DNA of 42,090 bases from NCBI GenBank assembly GCA_015978205.1, contig JADWMM010000042.1:1-42090 (forward strand). Reading direction: 5' to 3'. The position numbers were made by a program, and so were the translations under genes. The notes below the pieces were generated by a model. That model saw nothing but the letters and a program-made list of their open reading frames with translations. It did not search any database and was not told the DNA's origin. This DNA comes from Alkaliphilus sp. NP8 (GTDB lineage: Bacteria > Bacillota > Clostridia > Peptostreptococcales > Natronincolaceae). Positions 19,856-28,370 of the stretch are shown one piece after another. Numbering within the stretch: the stretch's first letter is position 1; every line of letters begins with the position of its first letter.

Positions 19856-20785
19856 TTATTTGTTTTTAGAATAACTATTTTCAAGTGTTTTTAATATTTT
19901 TTCAAAATAATTAGGTAATTCTGATACAAATTCCATGTATTCTCCTTTGCTAGGATGAATAAATCCTAATACCTTAGCATGGAGAATCTGTCCTTTTAAG
20001 TTAAATTTAGATGATTTAGGTCCGTATATAGGATCTCCTAGCAAAGGATTTCCTATATAAGATAGATGAACTCTTATTTGATGAGTTCTGCCCGTTTCTA
20101 ACCTAGCTTCTATATATGTATAATTTTTGAAACGATTTAATACTTTAAAATGTGTAACAGCATGTTTACCATTATTAATAACAGCTCTTTTGAGCCTATC
20201 AACAGGATGTCTACCAATAGGTGCATCTACAGAAGCTTCTTCTTCCTTTATATTCCCTACAACTATAGCACGATATTTCCTAGTATTTGTATGTTCTTTA
20301 AATTGATTTGCTAATATTTCATGGGATTTATTATTTTTAGCTACTACTAATAGCCCTGACGTATCTTTATCTATACGGTGAACAATTCCTGGACGCATCA
20401 TACCATTAATATTTGAAAGATTGTCTCCGCAATGGTGTAGAAGTGCATTAACCAAAGTACCTGAATAATGCCCAGGTGCTGGATGTACTACCATTCCTTG
20501 TGGTTTATTAATAACAATTAAATCCTCATCTTCATAAACAATATCAATAGAAATTTTTTCTGGTTTTATTGATATTTCTTCTTTTTCAGGTAAATTAACT
20601 TTTATTTTATCATCTAAATTCACTATATATTTAGCTTTTTCTATTTTTCCATTTACTCTAACAAGCTTTTCTTTTATTAGCTTTTGTATATAGCTGCGGC
20701 TTAACTCTTCATATTGTTCTGTCAAATAAACATCTAATCTATTATCTATATCTTCCTCCATAACTATAAAGGTTTCTTCATTCAA
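19856..20785 (-). CDS. rluD: RluD-family 23S rRNA pseudouridine synthase
   Basis: Makes pseudouridines in 23S rRNA (helix 69 in characterised members). An S4 RNA-binding domain covers about 15-65, followed by the catalytic domain with HRIDKDTSGLLVVAK (136-150); Asp139 is the expected catalytic residue. Also seen: INKPQGMVVHPAPGH (92-106) and GRTHQIRVHL. The 309-residue length is typical. The order lspA-rluD-pyrR matches Bacillus (ylyB is the rluD equivalent). The exact target base cannot be fixed from sequence. Confidence 0.95.
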   Translation of the reverse strand: MNEETFIVMEEDIDNRLDVYLTEQYEELSRSYIQKLIKEKLVRVNGKIEKAKYIVNLDDKIKVNLPEKEEISIKPEKISIDIVYEDEDLIVINKPQGMVVHPAPGHYSGTLVNALLHHCGDNLSNINGMMRPGIVHRIDKDTSGLLVVAKNNKSHEILANQFKEHTNTRKYRAIVVGNIKEEEASVDAPIGRHPVDRLKRAVINNGKHAVTHFKVLNRFKNYTYIEARLETGRTHQIRVHLSYIGNPLLGDPIYGPKSSKFNLKGQILHAKVLGFIHPSKGEYMEFVSELPNYFEKILKTLENSYSKNK

Positions 20786-20811
20786 ATCTTATCTCTCCTC
20801 TTAAAAATAAA

Positions 20812-21246
20812 CTATATATCATATTTTAAAATATAAATACTTATTAAAGCTGCACCAATTACAACGGCACAATCTGCTATATTAAAAACTGGAAAATTAA
20901 TAATTGCAACATTAAAGTAGTCAACAACAAAACCTAATCTAACTCTGTCGATTAAATTTCCTATGGCTCCTCCTGCTACTAAACTAAGTCCCCATATCAT
21001 AATTTTATTTAATTTATTATTCTTTGCATAAAACCAGATAAAACCTAATACTATAATTGTTGTTATTAAGAAAAACATTTTTTGGTTTTGAAAAAGCCCA
21101 AATGCAGCTCCTCTATTTTCTACATATGTTAAATGAAATATATTATCTATAATAGGAATATCTCTCACTGGTTTTAAATATTTTAAGGTTAATATCTTAC
21201 TTAGTTGATCTAGTATAATAACTGAAATTATAATGATATAATTCAT
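20812..21246 (-). CDS. lspA: Prolipoprotein signal peptidase (signal peptidase II)
   Basis: Membrane aspartyl protease that cleaves lipoprotein signal peptides after lipid attachment. The 144 residues hold four hydrophobic segments (about 2-20, 57-74, 82-97, 122-140) and both catalytic aspartates: Asp100 in GNLIDR and Asp125 in FNIADC; ENRGAAFG (43-50) is also conserved. A longer frame to 21276 lacks a ribosome binding site, whereas ATG 21246 has AAGGGGG 6 bases upstream and gives the family N-terminus. It starts the lspA-rluD-pyrR unit, right after a terminator. Confidence 0.96.
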   Translation of the reverse strand: MNYIIIISVIILDQLSKILTLKYLKPVRDIPIIDNIFHLTYVENRGAAFGLFQNQKMFFLITTIIVLGFIWFYAKNNKLNKIMIWGLSLVAGGAIGNLIDRVRLGFVVDYFNVAIINFPVFNIADCAVVIGAALISIYILKYDI

Positions 21247-21301
21247 TTCTTTCCCCCTTATTATCTTTTCCTTCAATAAATGATTATACCATTAATAAAA
21301 T

Positions 21302-21328
21302 AAAAAAGATACAGAATGTATCTTTTTT
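21302..21328 (-). terminator. Intrinsic terminator after the DksA/TraR-like gene
   Basis: AAAAAAGATACA and TGTATCTTTTTT form a 12-bp stem with a 3-base loop, followed by ATTTT on the minus strand. It separates the upstream unit from lspA. Confidence 0.85.
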
Positions 21329-21343
21329 ATTTTGGATGTTTGC

Positions 21344-22027
21344 TTATATATCTTTATTTATATAATCTTCTGAATCCATTATGCCATGACCAGTGTATGG
21401 AAGTTGAGATCTATAATATTCTTCTGATATATCTTCTATTTTCTCTGTATTACCTATGTCATAATCATCAAATACGCCTAAATTATCTCCTGTAGCAAAT
21501 GATGGATCATTTTTTATTTCATTAAATTTTGCAACTGCTTGATATGCATCTTCTTCGTCAAATCCTGTATAATCATTATAGTTCCTATTACTAGTTCTAT
21601 AGGATGGAGACATTAGCTCTTCTTCTACTGGTCTGTCTTCATTAGTAGATTTAAATACTTCTAATTTATCTTCTGCGCATTTTATACAAATATTAGACTC
21701 TGGCATAATCTCCAATCGTTCTTCTGGTATGTTAGAACCGCAGAGCTGACACTCTCCATAGGTACCACTTTCTATACTTTCAATAGCTTTATCTATTTCT
21801 GTAATTCTATATCGTTCATGATTCTCTAAATTAGCTTGCATTGACGCTATATACATTTCACTACCTAAATCAGCAGGATGATTATCATATGCTGAAAGTT
21901 CTTCTGTATATTCTCTCATAGAAGCCTCTGTAGGATGGTGATTCTCCATCATTTTAAGAGTTTTCATTGTATCTTTTTTTTCTTGTAATAATTTATTTTT
22001 AAAGTATATTTCTCTAGCTTTATCCAA
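21344..22027 (-). CDS. DksA/TraR-type zinc-finger protein (YteA-like)
   Basis: Relative of Bacillus YteA with a C-terminal TraR/DksA zinc finger. Helical N-terminal part, then the four-cysteine finger CQLCG...CIKC (Cys-X2-Cys-X17-Cys-X2-Cys) and an acidic, Tyr-rich tail. Many DksA relatives bind the RNA polymerase secondary channel, but for the YteA group this is not established. A frame from ATG 22051 would overlap the upstream gene by 14 bases and has no ribosome binding site; TTG 22027 has AGGAGGGG 6 bases upstream and removes the overlap, giving 227 residues. I prefer TTG. Confidence 0.85.
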   Translation of the reverse strand: MDKAREIYFKNKLLQEKKDTMKTLKMMENHHPTEASMREYTEELSAYDNHPADLGSEMYIASMQANLENHERYRITEIDKAIESIESGTYGECQLCGSNIPEERLEIMPESNICIKCAEDKLEVFKSTNEDRPVEEELMSPSYRTSNRNYNDYTGFDEEDAYQAVAKFNEIKNDPSFATGDNLGVFDDYDIGNTEKIEDISEEYYRSQLPYTGHGIMDSEDYINKDI

Positions 22028-22037
22028 AAAACCCCTC

Positions 22038-22343
22038 CTATCTATAGCCATCTATAATATCTAAAAGATCAGCAACTATTTTTCCAATATAAGGGAGGTT
22101 AACCCAGCTTCGTAATAAGTATATTACAATACCTGCTAAAACAGTAAATCCAATACCCATACCTAATCCTCTAGCCAGACCTGCAACAAAATTCATATAA
22201 ATAATTTTCTTTGGATTCGATACCATTTCCATATGTTCAGCGATTCTTATATTCTCTATTTTTTCAGAAACTCTTTCAATTTTGTTTTTATCTAGTTCTT
22301 TACTAGGTATTTTATCATTTGGGTATTTTTTGTTTTTAAACAT
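22038..22343 (-). CDS. DUF5665-like small membrane protein
   Basis: 101-residue protein of unknown function. A charged N-terminal half with a short helix-forming segment (about 20-45) is followed by a membrane segment rich in glycine, GLARGLGMGIGFTVLAGIVIYL (about 53-74), and an amphipathic end. This matches the DUF5665 group as I recall it. The ATG at 22343 has GAGGTGG 6 bases upstream; an earlier in-frame ATG at 22358 lacks one. It sits 41 bases after the DAHP synthase gene and 10 bases before the zinc-finger gene. Confidence 0.8.
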   Translation of the reverse strand: MFKNKKYPNDKIPSKELDKNKIERVSEKIENIRIAEHMEMVSNPKKIIYMNFVAGLARGLGMGIGFTVLAGIVIYLLRSWVNLPYIGKIVADLLDIIDGYR

Positions 22344-22384
22344 AATTAACCACCTCAATTCTATTTTTCCCTGTAAACTGATTT

Positions 22385-23179
22385 TTATTTCATTATTTCT
22401 TTCATTAATAAATTAAATTCATTAAAATCTAATGATTGTTCTCCATCTGATAAAGCCTGACATGGATCTGGATGAATCTCTACCATAATGCCGTCCGCAC
22501 CAGCTGCTAAAGAAGCTTTAGTCATAGGTAATATTAACTCTTTTCTACCAGTTCCATGACTTGGATCTACTATTATAGGTAAATTAGATATGCTTTTCAC
22601 AATAGGAACAGCTGTAATATCTAATGTATTCCTAGTATATGTTTCAAATGTTCTAATTCCACGTTCACATAATATAATATCTCTATTATTTTCATAGGCG
22701 ATATATTCAGCAGCCATTAACCATTCTTCTATAGTTGCTGTCATGCCCCGTTTTAATATTATAGGTTTTTGAGTTCTACCTACTTCTTTTAAAAGACTAA
22801 AGTTTTGCATGTTTCTTGAGCCTATTTGTAATATATCTACATATTTTGAAACTAAATCTACATCTCTGGTATCCATAACTTCAGAAACTACAGGAAGTCC
22901 ATAATAATTTCCTGCTTTTTTTAATAGTCTCAATCCTTTTTCACCTAATCCTTGAAATGAATATGGAGAAGTCCTAGGTTTAAAGGCTCCTCCTCTTAAA
23001 ATTTGAGCTCCTAATTTTTTTGCATTGTGGGCAGCCTTTTGAATTTGATCTTCACTTTCAACAGAACAAGGACCAGCTATAACTACAGGATCTTTTCCTC
23101 CAATATTTACATTATTAATTTTTATAATTTTAGTTTTTTGTTTGTCATTACTATTTTTTCCTACTAATTTTAAATCCAT
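22385..23179 (-). CDS. aroF: 3-deoxy-7-phosphoheptulonate (DAHP) synthase, single-domain type
   Basis: First step of the shikimate pathway: phosphoenolpyruvate plus erythrose 4-phosphate to DAHP. The type I-beta (KDO8P-synthase-like) barrel is clear: [10 protein letters not shown] (33-42), [15 protein letters not shown] (about 62-76), ILKRGM, and the late [11 protein letters not shown] and [11 protein letters not shown] motifs with metal ligands. At 264 residues only the barrel is present: no N-terminal ferredoxin-like domain and no chorismate mutase part, which are the usual feedback modules. No other aro gene is nearby. It lies 19 bases after mtnN. Confidence 0.95.
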   Translation of the reverse strand: MDLKLVGKNSNDKQKTKIIKINNVNIGGKDPVVIAGPCSVESEDQIQKAAHNAKKLGAQILRGGAFKPRTSPYSFQGLGEKGLRLLKKAGNYYGLPVVSEVMDTRDVDLVSKYVDILQIGSRNMQNFSLLKEVGRTQKPIILKRGMTATIEEWLMAAEYIAYENNRDIILCERGIRTFETYTRNTLDITAVPIVKSISNLPIIVDPSHGTGRKELILPMTKASLAAGADGIMVEIHPDPCQALSDGEQSLDFNEFNLLMKEIMK

Positions 23180-23198
23180 ATTTTATTCCTTCTTATAT

Positions 23199-23891
23199 TT
23201 ATTTTAGCATTAATTTTACAATATCTTTAGAATTATTTGCAGCCTCTTGTACAAATTCATTAAAATTATTATGTGCAGATCCATCAGCTTTATCAGACAT
23301 GGATCTAATAATAACAAATGGTATATTATTTACATAACATGTATGACCTATTGCTGCACCTTCCATTTCTGTACAGTCAGCATTAAAATTTTCTAACAAA
23401 CTCTTTTTTATTTTAAAATCACTTACGAATATATCGCCAGAAACAATTCTACCTTTTATAGCATCATGTTTTTCTAATGTTTTTTTAGAAGCATCCCATG
23501 CTTTTTCTACTAAATCATAATCTGCAGAAAAAATTGATCTTTCCATTCTGGGAATTTCTCCCAGCTTATGACCAAATCCAGTTACATCAAAGTCATGGTA
23601 GAGTACATCTTTAGAAACAACAATATCTAATACATCTAGATCATCGTTAATTGCACCTGCAACTCCAGTATTTATAACTGCATTTACATTTAATTCACTA
23701 ATTAAAATTTGAGCACATATTGCTGCGTTTACTTTACCTATACCACATCTAACAAGAACTATTCCCTTACTATCTATATTGCCTATATAAAACTTCATAT
23801 TAGCTATAGATTTTACCTCTTTTATTTCCATTTCCCCTCTTAAAACATCTACTTCTTCATCCATTGCACCTATTATACCTATTGTACCCAC
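23199..23891 (-). CDS. mtnN: 5'-methylthioadenosine/S-adenosylhomocysteine nucleosidase
   Basis: Hydrolyses methylthioadenosine and S-adenosylhomocysteine to adenine and the thioribose sugar, recycling by-products of SAM use. The 230 residues show GAMDEEV (8-15) with the first catalytic glutamate, VNTGVAGAI (about 73-81), MEGAAI (176-181) and RSMSDKADG (196-204) with catalytic Asp200. The start is GTG with AAGGAGG 7 bases upstream. A terminator lies upstream, so it begins a unit with the DAHP synthase gene. Confidence 0.95.
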   Translation of the reverse strand: MGTIGIIGAMDEEVDVLRGEMEIKEVKSIANMKFYIGNIDSKGIVLVRCGIGKVNAAICAQILISELNVNAVINTGVAGAINDDLDVLDIVVSKDVLYHDFDVTGFGHKLGEIPRMERSIFSADYDLVEKAWDASKKTLEKHDAIKGRIVSGDIFVSDFKIKKSLLENFNADCTEMEGAAIGHTCYVNNIPFVIIRSMSDKADGSAHNNFNEFVQEAANNSKDIVKLMLK

Positions 23892-24020
23892 AAAAAAGCC
23901 TCCTTAATTATATAATAATCAAATCATTTGTTATTTTTCCTTAAAAATTTAAATATATTAAACCAGATATAAAAAACTATGTATTACAGTTTTATAAAAT
24001 TTATTAAATTTTTAATATAT

Positions 24021-24046
24021 AAAAACCGCATATATATGCGGCTTTT
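24021..24046 (-). terminator. Intrinsic terminator after divIVA
   Basis: CCGCATATATATGCGG (24026-24041), extended by A and T runs on both sides, is a GC-capped hairpin ending in TTTTT on the minus strand, 44 bases past the divIVA stop. It ends the division cluster. Confidence 0.85.
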
Positions 24047-24089
24047 ATATATATTTTCAGTTGTATTATATATAGCATTTAGCCAATAG

Positions 24090-24587
24090 TCAAGCTGTTT
24101 GCTCATTAGAATTATTTAAATTATTTTGTTCTTCTTCTATTAATTCGTCACAAGATTCCATTAATGAGTGTAATTCAGATTGCAGTAATGTTTTAAATCT
24201 AGTTTTAAAAATTTGCATTTGCTTTTTAGTAGTTTCATATTCACTTCTAATTTCTTCAACTTCTTTATGCGCTTTATTAATAATTTCTTGAGACTTAGAC
24301 TCAGCCTCTTTAATAATAAGCTCAGATTTTTTATGAGCACTTGATCTAACATCTTCTGCTGCATTTTGAGCTACTACTAATGTATTTTTTAACGTCTCTT
24401 CTATTCCTTTATACTTATCCATTTGATTATGAGCATCTTCTAAACTATCCTTTAGTTCTGTATTTTCTTTATAAAGTTTCTCATAATCTACCATAATTTG
24501 ATCTAAGAATTCATCTACTTCATCTTCTTTATATCCTCTAATTCCTCTTTTAAATTCTTTGTTTTGTATTTCTAAAGGCGTTATCAT
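24090..24587 (-). CDS. divIVA: DivIVA cell division / polarity protein
   Basis: Coiled-coil protein that gathers at curved membrane of poles and septa and places division or sporulation factors. The N-terminal lipid-binding motif is clear: ITPLEIQNKEFKRGIRGYKEDEVDEFLDQI (2-31). After it come heptad-rich coiled coils (about 32-70 and 85-145). The length of 165 is normal. It ends the yggS-sepF-yggT-ylmH-divIVA cluster, 22 bases after ylmH, with a terminator behind. Confidence 0.96.
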   Translation of the reverse strand: MITPLEIQNKEFKRGIRGYKEDEVDEFLDQIMVDYEKLYKENTELKDSLEDAHNQMDKYKGIEETLKNTLVVAQNAAEDVRSSAHKKSELIIKEAESKSQEIINKAHKEVEEIRSEYETTKKQMQIFKTRFKTLLQSELHSLMESCDELIEEEQNNLNNSNEQTA

Positions 24588-24609
24588 ATGTTTTCACCTC
24601 TCATTTATT

Positions 24610-25398
24610 TTATATAGGTTTTAGTAGTTTAACCACAGTTCTTCCAGATTTAGTTTTTCCTTCTATTGAATCTACTATTACTCTTCCTTTTCCTTTAACC
24701 GAAATTATATCATTTTCATTAATTTCATAAGACGATTTTATAGTTTTTCCCCAATTAACATTAACTCTTTCTTTTGATATTAGGCTTTGAGCTTCCGTCC
24801 TGGATAGCTTAAATCCAGTGCTTAATACTGCATCTAATCGCAGAGAGGCAATATTTCCTTGTATTTTTTTATATTCTATATTGGGAGGAATAATATCTTC
24901 TAACTTTATTTCTTTTACCTTTACAGAAGTATTCCCAACTTTATTTAAGTTATATAAAATATAATCCTTAAGATTACTATTTATAATTATTTGACACATA
25001 TTATTATGTATTATAATATCTCCTATTTTTTCTCGCTTTAATCCCATACCTAAAATAGATCCTAAATAATCCCTATGATCTAAATTCACAAACTGAGATA
25101 AACTTTGAATCTCAAGTATAGCTACAGGAATATCTATCATATAATCTTCTAAGTAATCTGGAAACATTACTATTGTTTTTCTTTCAGCCTCTTTATACCC
25201 ACCTACTTCTATATAACTTAAATCATAAATACTATTTAAAACATTGATTGCCGCACTAAGTTCATAAGGATTTAAAAAGTCTGTAGACTTGATTTCATGC
25301 TTTTTTAAAACAATTTCTGCTTTATCTATTACTTTTATAACTACATCTTTTAGGTTATCTTCTTTAATATGTTCTATCAGTTTTTCCTTATTTAACAC
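24610..25398 (-). CDS. ylmH: YlmH family RNA-binding protein with S4 domain
   Basis: YlmH family; Bacillus YlmH has been linked to ribosome quality control beside RqcH, and the gene is historically grouped with division genes. The 262 residues hold a YlmH N-terminal part with FPDYLEDY and QSLSQFVNLDHRDYLGSILGMGLKREKIGDI (about 90-122), then a C-terminal S4 domain (about 186-250: LRLDAVLSTGFKLSRTEAQ, NDIISVKGKGR). The clearly conserved context between yggT and divIVA supports the call. rqcH lies 5 kb away on the other strand. Confidence 0.93.
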   Translation of the reverse strand: MLNKEKLIEHIKEDNLKDVVIKVIDKAEIVLKKHEIKSTDFLNPYELSAAINVLNSIYDLSYIEVGGYKEAERKTIVMFPDYLEDYMIDIPVAILEIQSLSQFVNLDHRDYLGSILGMGLKREKIGDIIIHNNMCQIIINSNLKDYILYNLNKVGNTSVKVKEIKLEDIIPPNIEYKKIQGNIASLRLDAVLSTGFKLSRTEAQSLISKERVNVNWGKTIKSSYEINENDIISVKGKGRVIVDSIEGKTKSGRTVVKLLKPI

Positions 25399-25416
25399 CT
25401 ATGTCACCTCTTATAA

Positions 25417-25689
25417 CTATAAAAGTCTTAAAATTATGCTGTATACTATTTGCACAATAAATATTGCTACTATTGGTGCAAAATCTAGAATTCCATTATA
25501 ACCAAATACATTATGTATAAGATTACGAGCTGGTGCTAAAATTGGCTCTGTTGCAGCATATACAAACTGTACAATTGGATTTGATGGATTAGGTCTTATC
25601 CAAGACATCATAATTCTAACTAGAATCAATATATTAATAAACCTAACTAAATAATTTAACGTTAGCGCTATAGTATATGAGCTAAACAA
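25417..25689 (-). CDS. YggT family membrane protein
   Basis: 90-residue membrane protein with two hydrophobic segments (about 5-25 and 66-88) flanking the family motif SWIRPNPSNPIVQFVYAATEPILAP (28-52). Function is unknown; in Gram-positive bacteria (YlmG) it is always beside sepF and in other lineages has been linked to membrane or septum organisation. Here it lies between sepF (59 bases) and ylmH (18 bases). Confidence 0.93.
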   Translation of the reverse strand: MFSSYTIALTLNYLVRFINILILVRIMMSWIRPNPSNPIVQFVYAATEPILAPARNLIHNVFGYNGILDFAPIVAIFIVQIVYSIILRLL

Positions 25690-25748
25690 AATCTACCACT
25701 CTCCTCTACTTTATAAAAAAACTGAAATCTTATTTAAAAAATCATTAC

Positions 25749-26189
25749 TTATTTTTGCCAAGGAAATACACCTTTACTCTTTAATTCTTCTTTAAGATTA
25801 CCAGAAATATCGACATTGTTTGGTGCTAAAAGAAAAATTCCTGAAGACACCTTCTGAATATTTCCATCTAAAGCATACAAAGCTCCATTTAAAAAGTCAA
25901 AAAACTTTTTAGCTAAATCAGGTTCAATATTTTCTAAATTAATAATTACTGGCTTTCTATTTTTTAGATTATCTACAATATTTGGAGCCTCTTCAAAATC
26001 AGTTGGCTCAAAAAGTACAACTTTCATTTGCGTAGTAGTATGTATATTTACTACTTTATTTTTCTTATTATTTAATACAGGTACTATCTCTTCATTTTCT
26101 TCTATTATTTCATCTTCTAGTTCTTCTTCATCTTCAAAAACATCAAATCCCATAAATACCTTTACTTTATCAATTAAGTTTGCTGACAT
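25749..26189 (-). CDS. sepF: SepF, FtsZ-binding cell division protein
   Basis: Membrane-anchored ring-forming partner of FtsZ that bundles its filaments at the septum. The 146 residues show an amphipathic N-terminal anchor (about 1-14: MSANLIDKVKVFMGF), a variable acidic linker (16-45), and the SepF core (about 55-140) with VVLFEPTDFEEAPNIVDNL and LFDFLNGALYAL-like (KKFFDFLNGALYALDGNIQKV). Downstream of yggS by 29 bases. Notable because a possible FtsZ-inhibitor gene lies about 5 kb away (31462). Confidence 0.95.
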   Translation of the reverse strand: MSANLIDKVKVFMGFDVFEDEEELEDEIIEENEEIVPVLNNKKNKVVNIHTTTQMKVVLFEPTDFEEAPNIVDNLKNRKPVIINLENIEPDLAKKFFDFLNGALYALDGNIQKVSSGIFLLAPNNVDISGNLKEELKSKGVFPWQK

Positions 26190-26218
26190 ATTTTCAATCC
26201 TCCTTGATTTTTCCTTAT

Positions 26219-26914
26219 CTATTTAGAGTAATCTCTTTTTCCAAATATTTTACTTCCTACTCTTACAAGGTTTGCACCTTCTTCCACAGCAACTTCAAAA
26301 TCATTGGACATTCCCATAGATAAGTATTTCATTTCAACATTTTCAAAATTTAGTTTAGCCATTTCATCTGATAAATCTTTTAAAGCTTTAAAATATTTCC
26401 TTGTTTCTTCTTTATCTTCAACATGTGGAGCCATAGTCATTAACCCAACAACTTTTATATTATTCAAAGTACTTAGCTCGTTTAATAACTCTTTAAGCTC
26501 ACCAACACTAACACCAAATTTAGTATCTTCACCAGATACATTTACCTGTACTAAGCATTCAATAGTACGCTCTATTTGTTTAGCTCTTTTATTAATTTCT
26601 TTTCCTAACCTATAAGAGTCTAAAGAATGAATAAAATCTACTTTATCAATAATATATTTAACCTTATTTCGTTGAAGGTGTCCAATTAAATGCCATTTTA
26701 CAGCAGGACCTATTTCTTCATATTTTCTTATTAGCTCTTGAACTTTATTTTCTCCTATATCTGTAATACCATATCCTATAGCTTCTTTTATAATGTCTAC
26801 ATCTATAGTTTTAGTTACAGCTATTAAGCCTATATCCTCAGGATTTCTACTAGAGTTATTTGCACATTTTTTTATGTTTTCTAAGACATCTTCTATATTA
26901 TTTTTTATTGTCAA
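26219..26914 (-). CDS. PLP homeostasis protein YggS/PLPBP
   Basis: Pyridoxal 5'-phosphate-binding protein of alanine-racemase-like fold that helps keep free PLP and amino acid pools balanced; no catalytic activity is known. The PLP lysine is Lys35 in LIAVTKTID; ENKVQEL (53-59), WHLIGHLQRNK and GLMTMAP and LSMGMSNDFEVAVEEGANLVRVG are family signatures. Length of 231 is typical. It opens the conserved division block after the HlyD-like gene, 16 bases downstream. Confidence 0.96.
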   Translation of the reverse strand: MTIKNNIEDVLENIKKCANNSSRNPEDIGLIAVTKTIDVDIIKEAIGYGITDIGENKVQELIRKYEEIGPAVKWHLIGHLQRNKVKYIIDKVDFIHSLDSYRLGKEINKRAKQIERTIECLVQVNVSGEDTKFGVSVGELKELLNELSTLNNIKVVGLMTMAPHVEDKEETRKYFKALKDLSDEMAKLNFENVEMKYLSMGMSNDFEVAVEEGANLVRVGSKIFGKRDYSK

Positions 26915-26930
26915 GTAAATCCCTCCTTAA

Positions 26931-28238
26931 TTACTTTGCTTTTTCACCTTCTTTAACTTTATGTCCATGCATCACTACTTCATCATATAAATTAACTGTT
27001 TTTATATTTTCTTTTTTTTCAGGGTCATCTTTAGATTTAGCTGTGAATGAACCATAATGAATTATTGAATATTCTGAGTTGGAAGCTTTAATTTTTATGG
27101 GTTTAAATTCAGCTATACCACTAATATCTAAAGTGTATACACCTTTTACTTCATCCTTTTCTATTATAGATGAATTGTTAATCATTACTCCTTCATGCCT
27201 ACTTCTTATAATTTCTACATTTAACGTTCTTATATTATAAATATTATCTATAAATTCATTTACGTTAAATAGTATTATTATCTCATTTCCTTCTTTTATA
27301 ACATTTTTAACTTTGGCTTTTAGTTCATTATTTTGATTTACAGGTCTAATTTTAACTGTATCGCCTATTTCAATATTTTTTACTTCTTTAGTATCTAATT
27401 TTACAATAAGACCCCATCTATAATTTTCTATAATTCTAATTACTGGAGATCCTTCATTTATATTTTTAGATGGAATGTCCAACTCAGCATTTTCTAACAT
27501 TTTTAACATATCACTATTAATTTCATGTAATGTGTTATAATTTAATAAATCTTCAAATCCATCGCTTCCCATTGCTATAAAACCTGGAGAATCACTATAA
27601 ATAGTTTGAACAGAAGAATTAATTTTATATTCTAATTCATTTTTTTGTTCCTCTAATTGATTTACATTTTTTCCTGAAAAACTTTTTTCTCCTACTATAA
27701 CACTTTGTTTATTCAATAAATCTTCTAGTTCTTCCTTCTTTATCTTTATTCTATCATATTTTTTATTTTTTATATCTTTTTGAATAGATTTTATTAAGTT
27801 TTCTATTTGACTTTCAATCTTTTCTATATCTCTTTGAAAAACATTTGTATCATTCTGCTTTTCTTTAATATTTTCTAATCTCAGATTAATTGATTTTAAA
27901 TCTTTTCTTGATTTTTCATCTAAATCGTCTAAATATACTTCAGCTAATTTTTCTCCTTTTGCAACTTTTTCTCCTTCTGAAACAAAATATTTAACATCAC
28001 CTTCACCAATACTTTTAAAAACCTTTTCATCTCGCACTACATAACCTTTAACTTCCATATTATTTTCAATTTTTCCATACTCAGCTGCATAAGTGCTCTG
28101 TGGGGAAGCTAAAAGTAAAGATGGTGTTCTAGAAAAGAAATATACAATAATAATAGTAAAAATAATATATAAGCCTTTTCTTTTTTTTGTTTTGTTTCTT
28201 TTTTTCTTAGCTTTTCTTTTATTTTTATTTTGACTCAA
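26931..28238 (-). CDS. HlyD-like membrane fusion/adaptor-type protein
   Basis: A single membrane helix (about 23-45) after a very basic N-terminus (KRKAKKKRNKTKKRK) leads to an extracellular region: a short barrel-sandwich (lipoyl-like) half around 60-110 (KYFVSEGEKVAKGEKLAEVY), a long coiled coil (about 115-215), then a second barrel half and further beta domains (about 240-430). This is the layout of HlyD-type adaptors of ABC exporters, but no transporter gene is next to it. It directly precedes yggS-sepF, so a role in the envelope near division sites is possible; that is inference. The start is TTG with AGGTG 5 bases upstream. Confidence 0.8.
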   Translation of the reverse strand: MSQNKNKRKAKKKRNKTKKRKGLYIIFTIIIVYFFSRTPSLLLASPQSTYAAEYGKIENNMEVKGYVVRDEKVFKSIGEGDVKYFVSEGEKVAKGEKLAEVYLDDLDEKSRKDLKSINLRLENIKEKQNDTNVFQRDIEKIESQIENLIKSIQKDIKNKKYDRIKIKKEELEDLLNKQSVIVGEKSFSGKNVNQLEEQKNELEYKINSSVQTIYSDSPGFIAMGSDGFEDLLNYNTLHEINSDMLKMLENAELDIPSKNINEGSPVIRIIENYRWGLIVKLDTKEVKNIEIGDTVKIRPVNQNNELKAKVKNVIKEGNEIIILFNVNEFIDNIYNIRTLNVEIIRSRHEGVMINNSSIIEKDEVKGVYTLDISGIAEFKPIKIKASNSEYSIIHYGSFTAKSKDDPEKKENIKTVNLYDEVVMHGHKVKEGEKAK

Positions 28239-28323
28239 AGAATCACCTACTCTTAGTATTCTTTAATATAATTCTTCATTATTAAAAAAAATCCTTCAAA
28301 TATAAATATTTATTTTATCAATT

Positions 28324-28352
28324 AAAAATCCCTTCATAATGAAGGGATTTTT
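28324..28352. terminator. Terminator after the DUF4153-like gene
   Basis: AAAAATCCCTTCAT and ATGAAGGGATTTTT form a nearly loop-free 14-bp stem with A/T runs on both sides. It is 18 bases past the stop of the upstream membrane protein gene and separates it from the HlyD-like gene. Confidence 0.85.
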
Positions 28353-28370
28353 AAACTATAACTGTTAACT

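Noticed and set aside
22027..22051. ATG at 22051 as start of the DksA/TraR-like gene
   Set aside because: It has no ribosome binding site and overlaps the upstream gene; the TTG at 22027 has AGGAGGGG at a normal distance.
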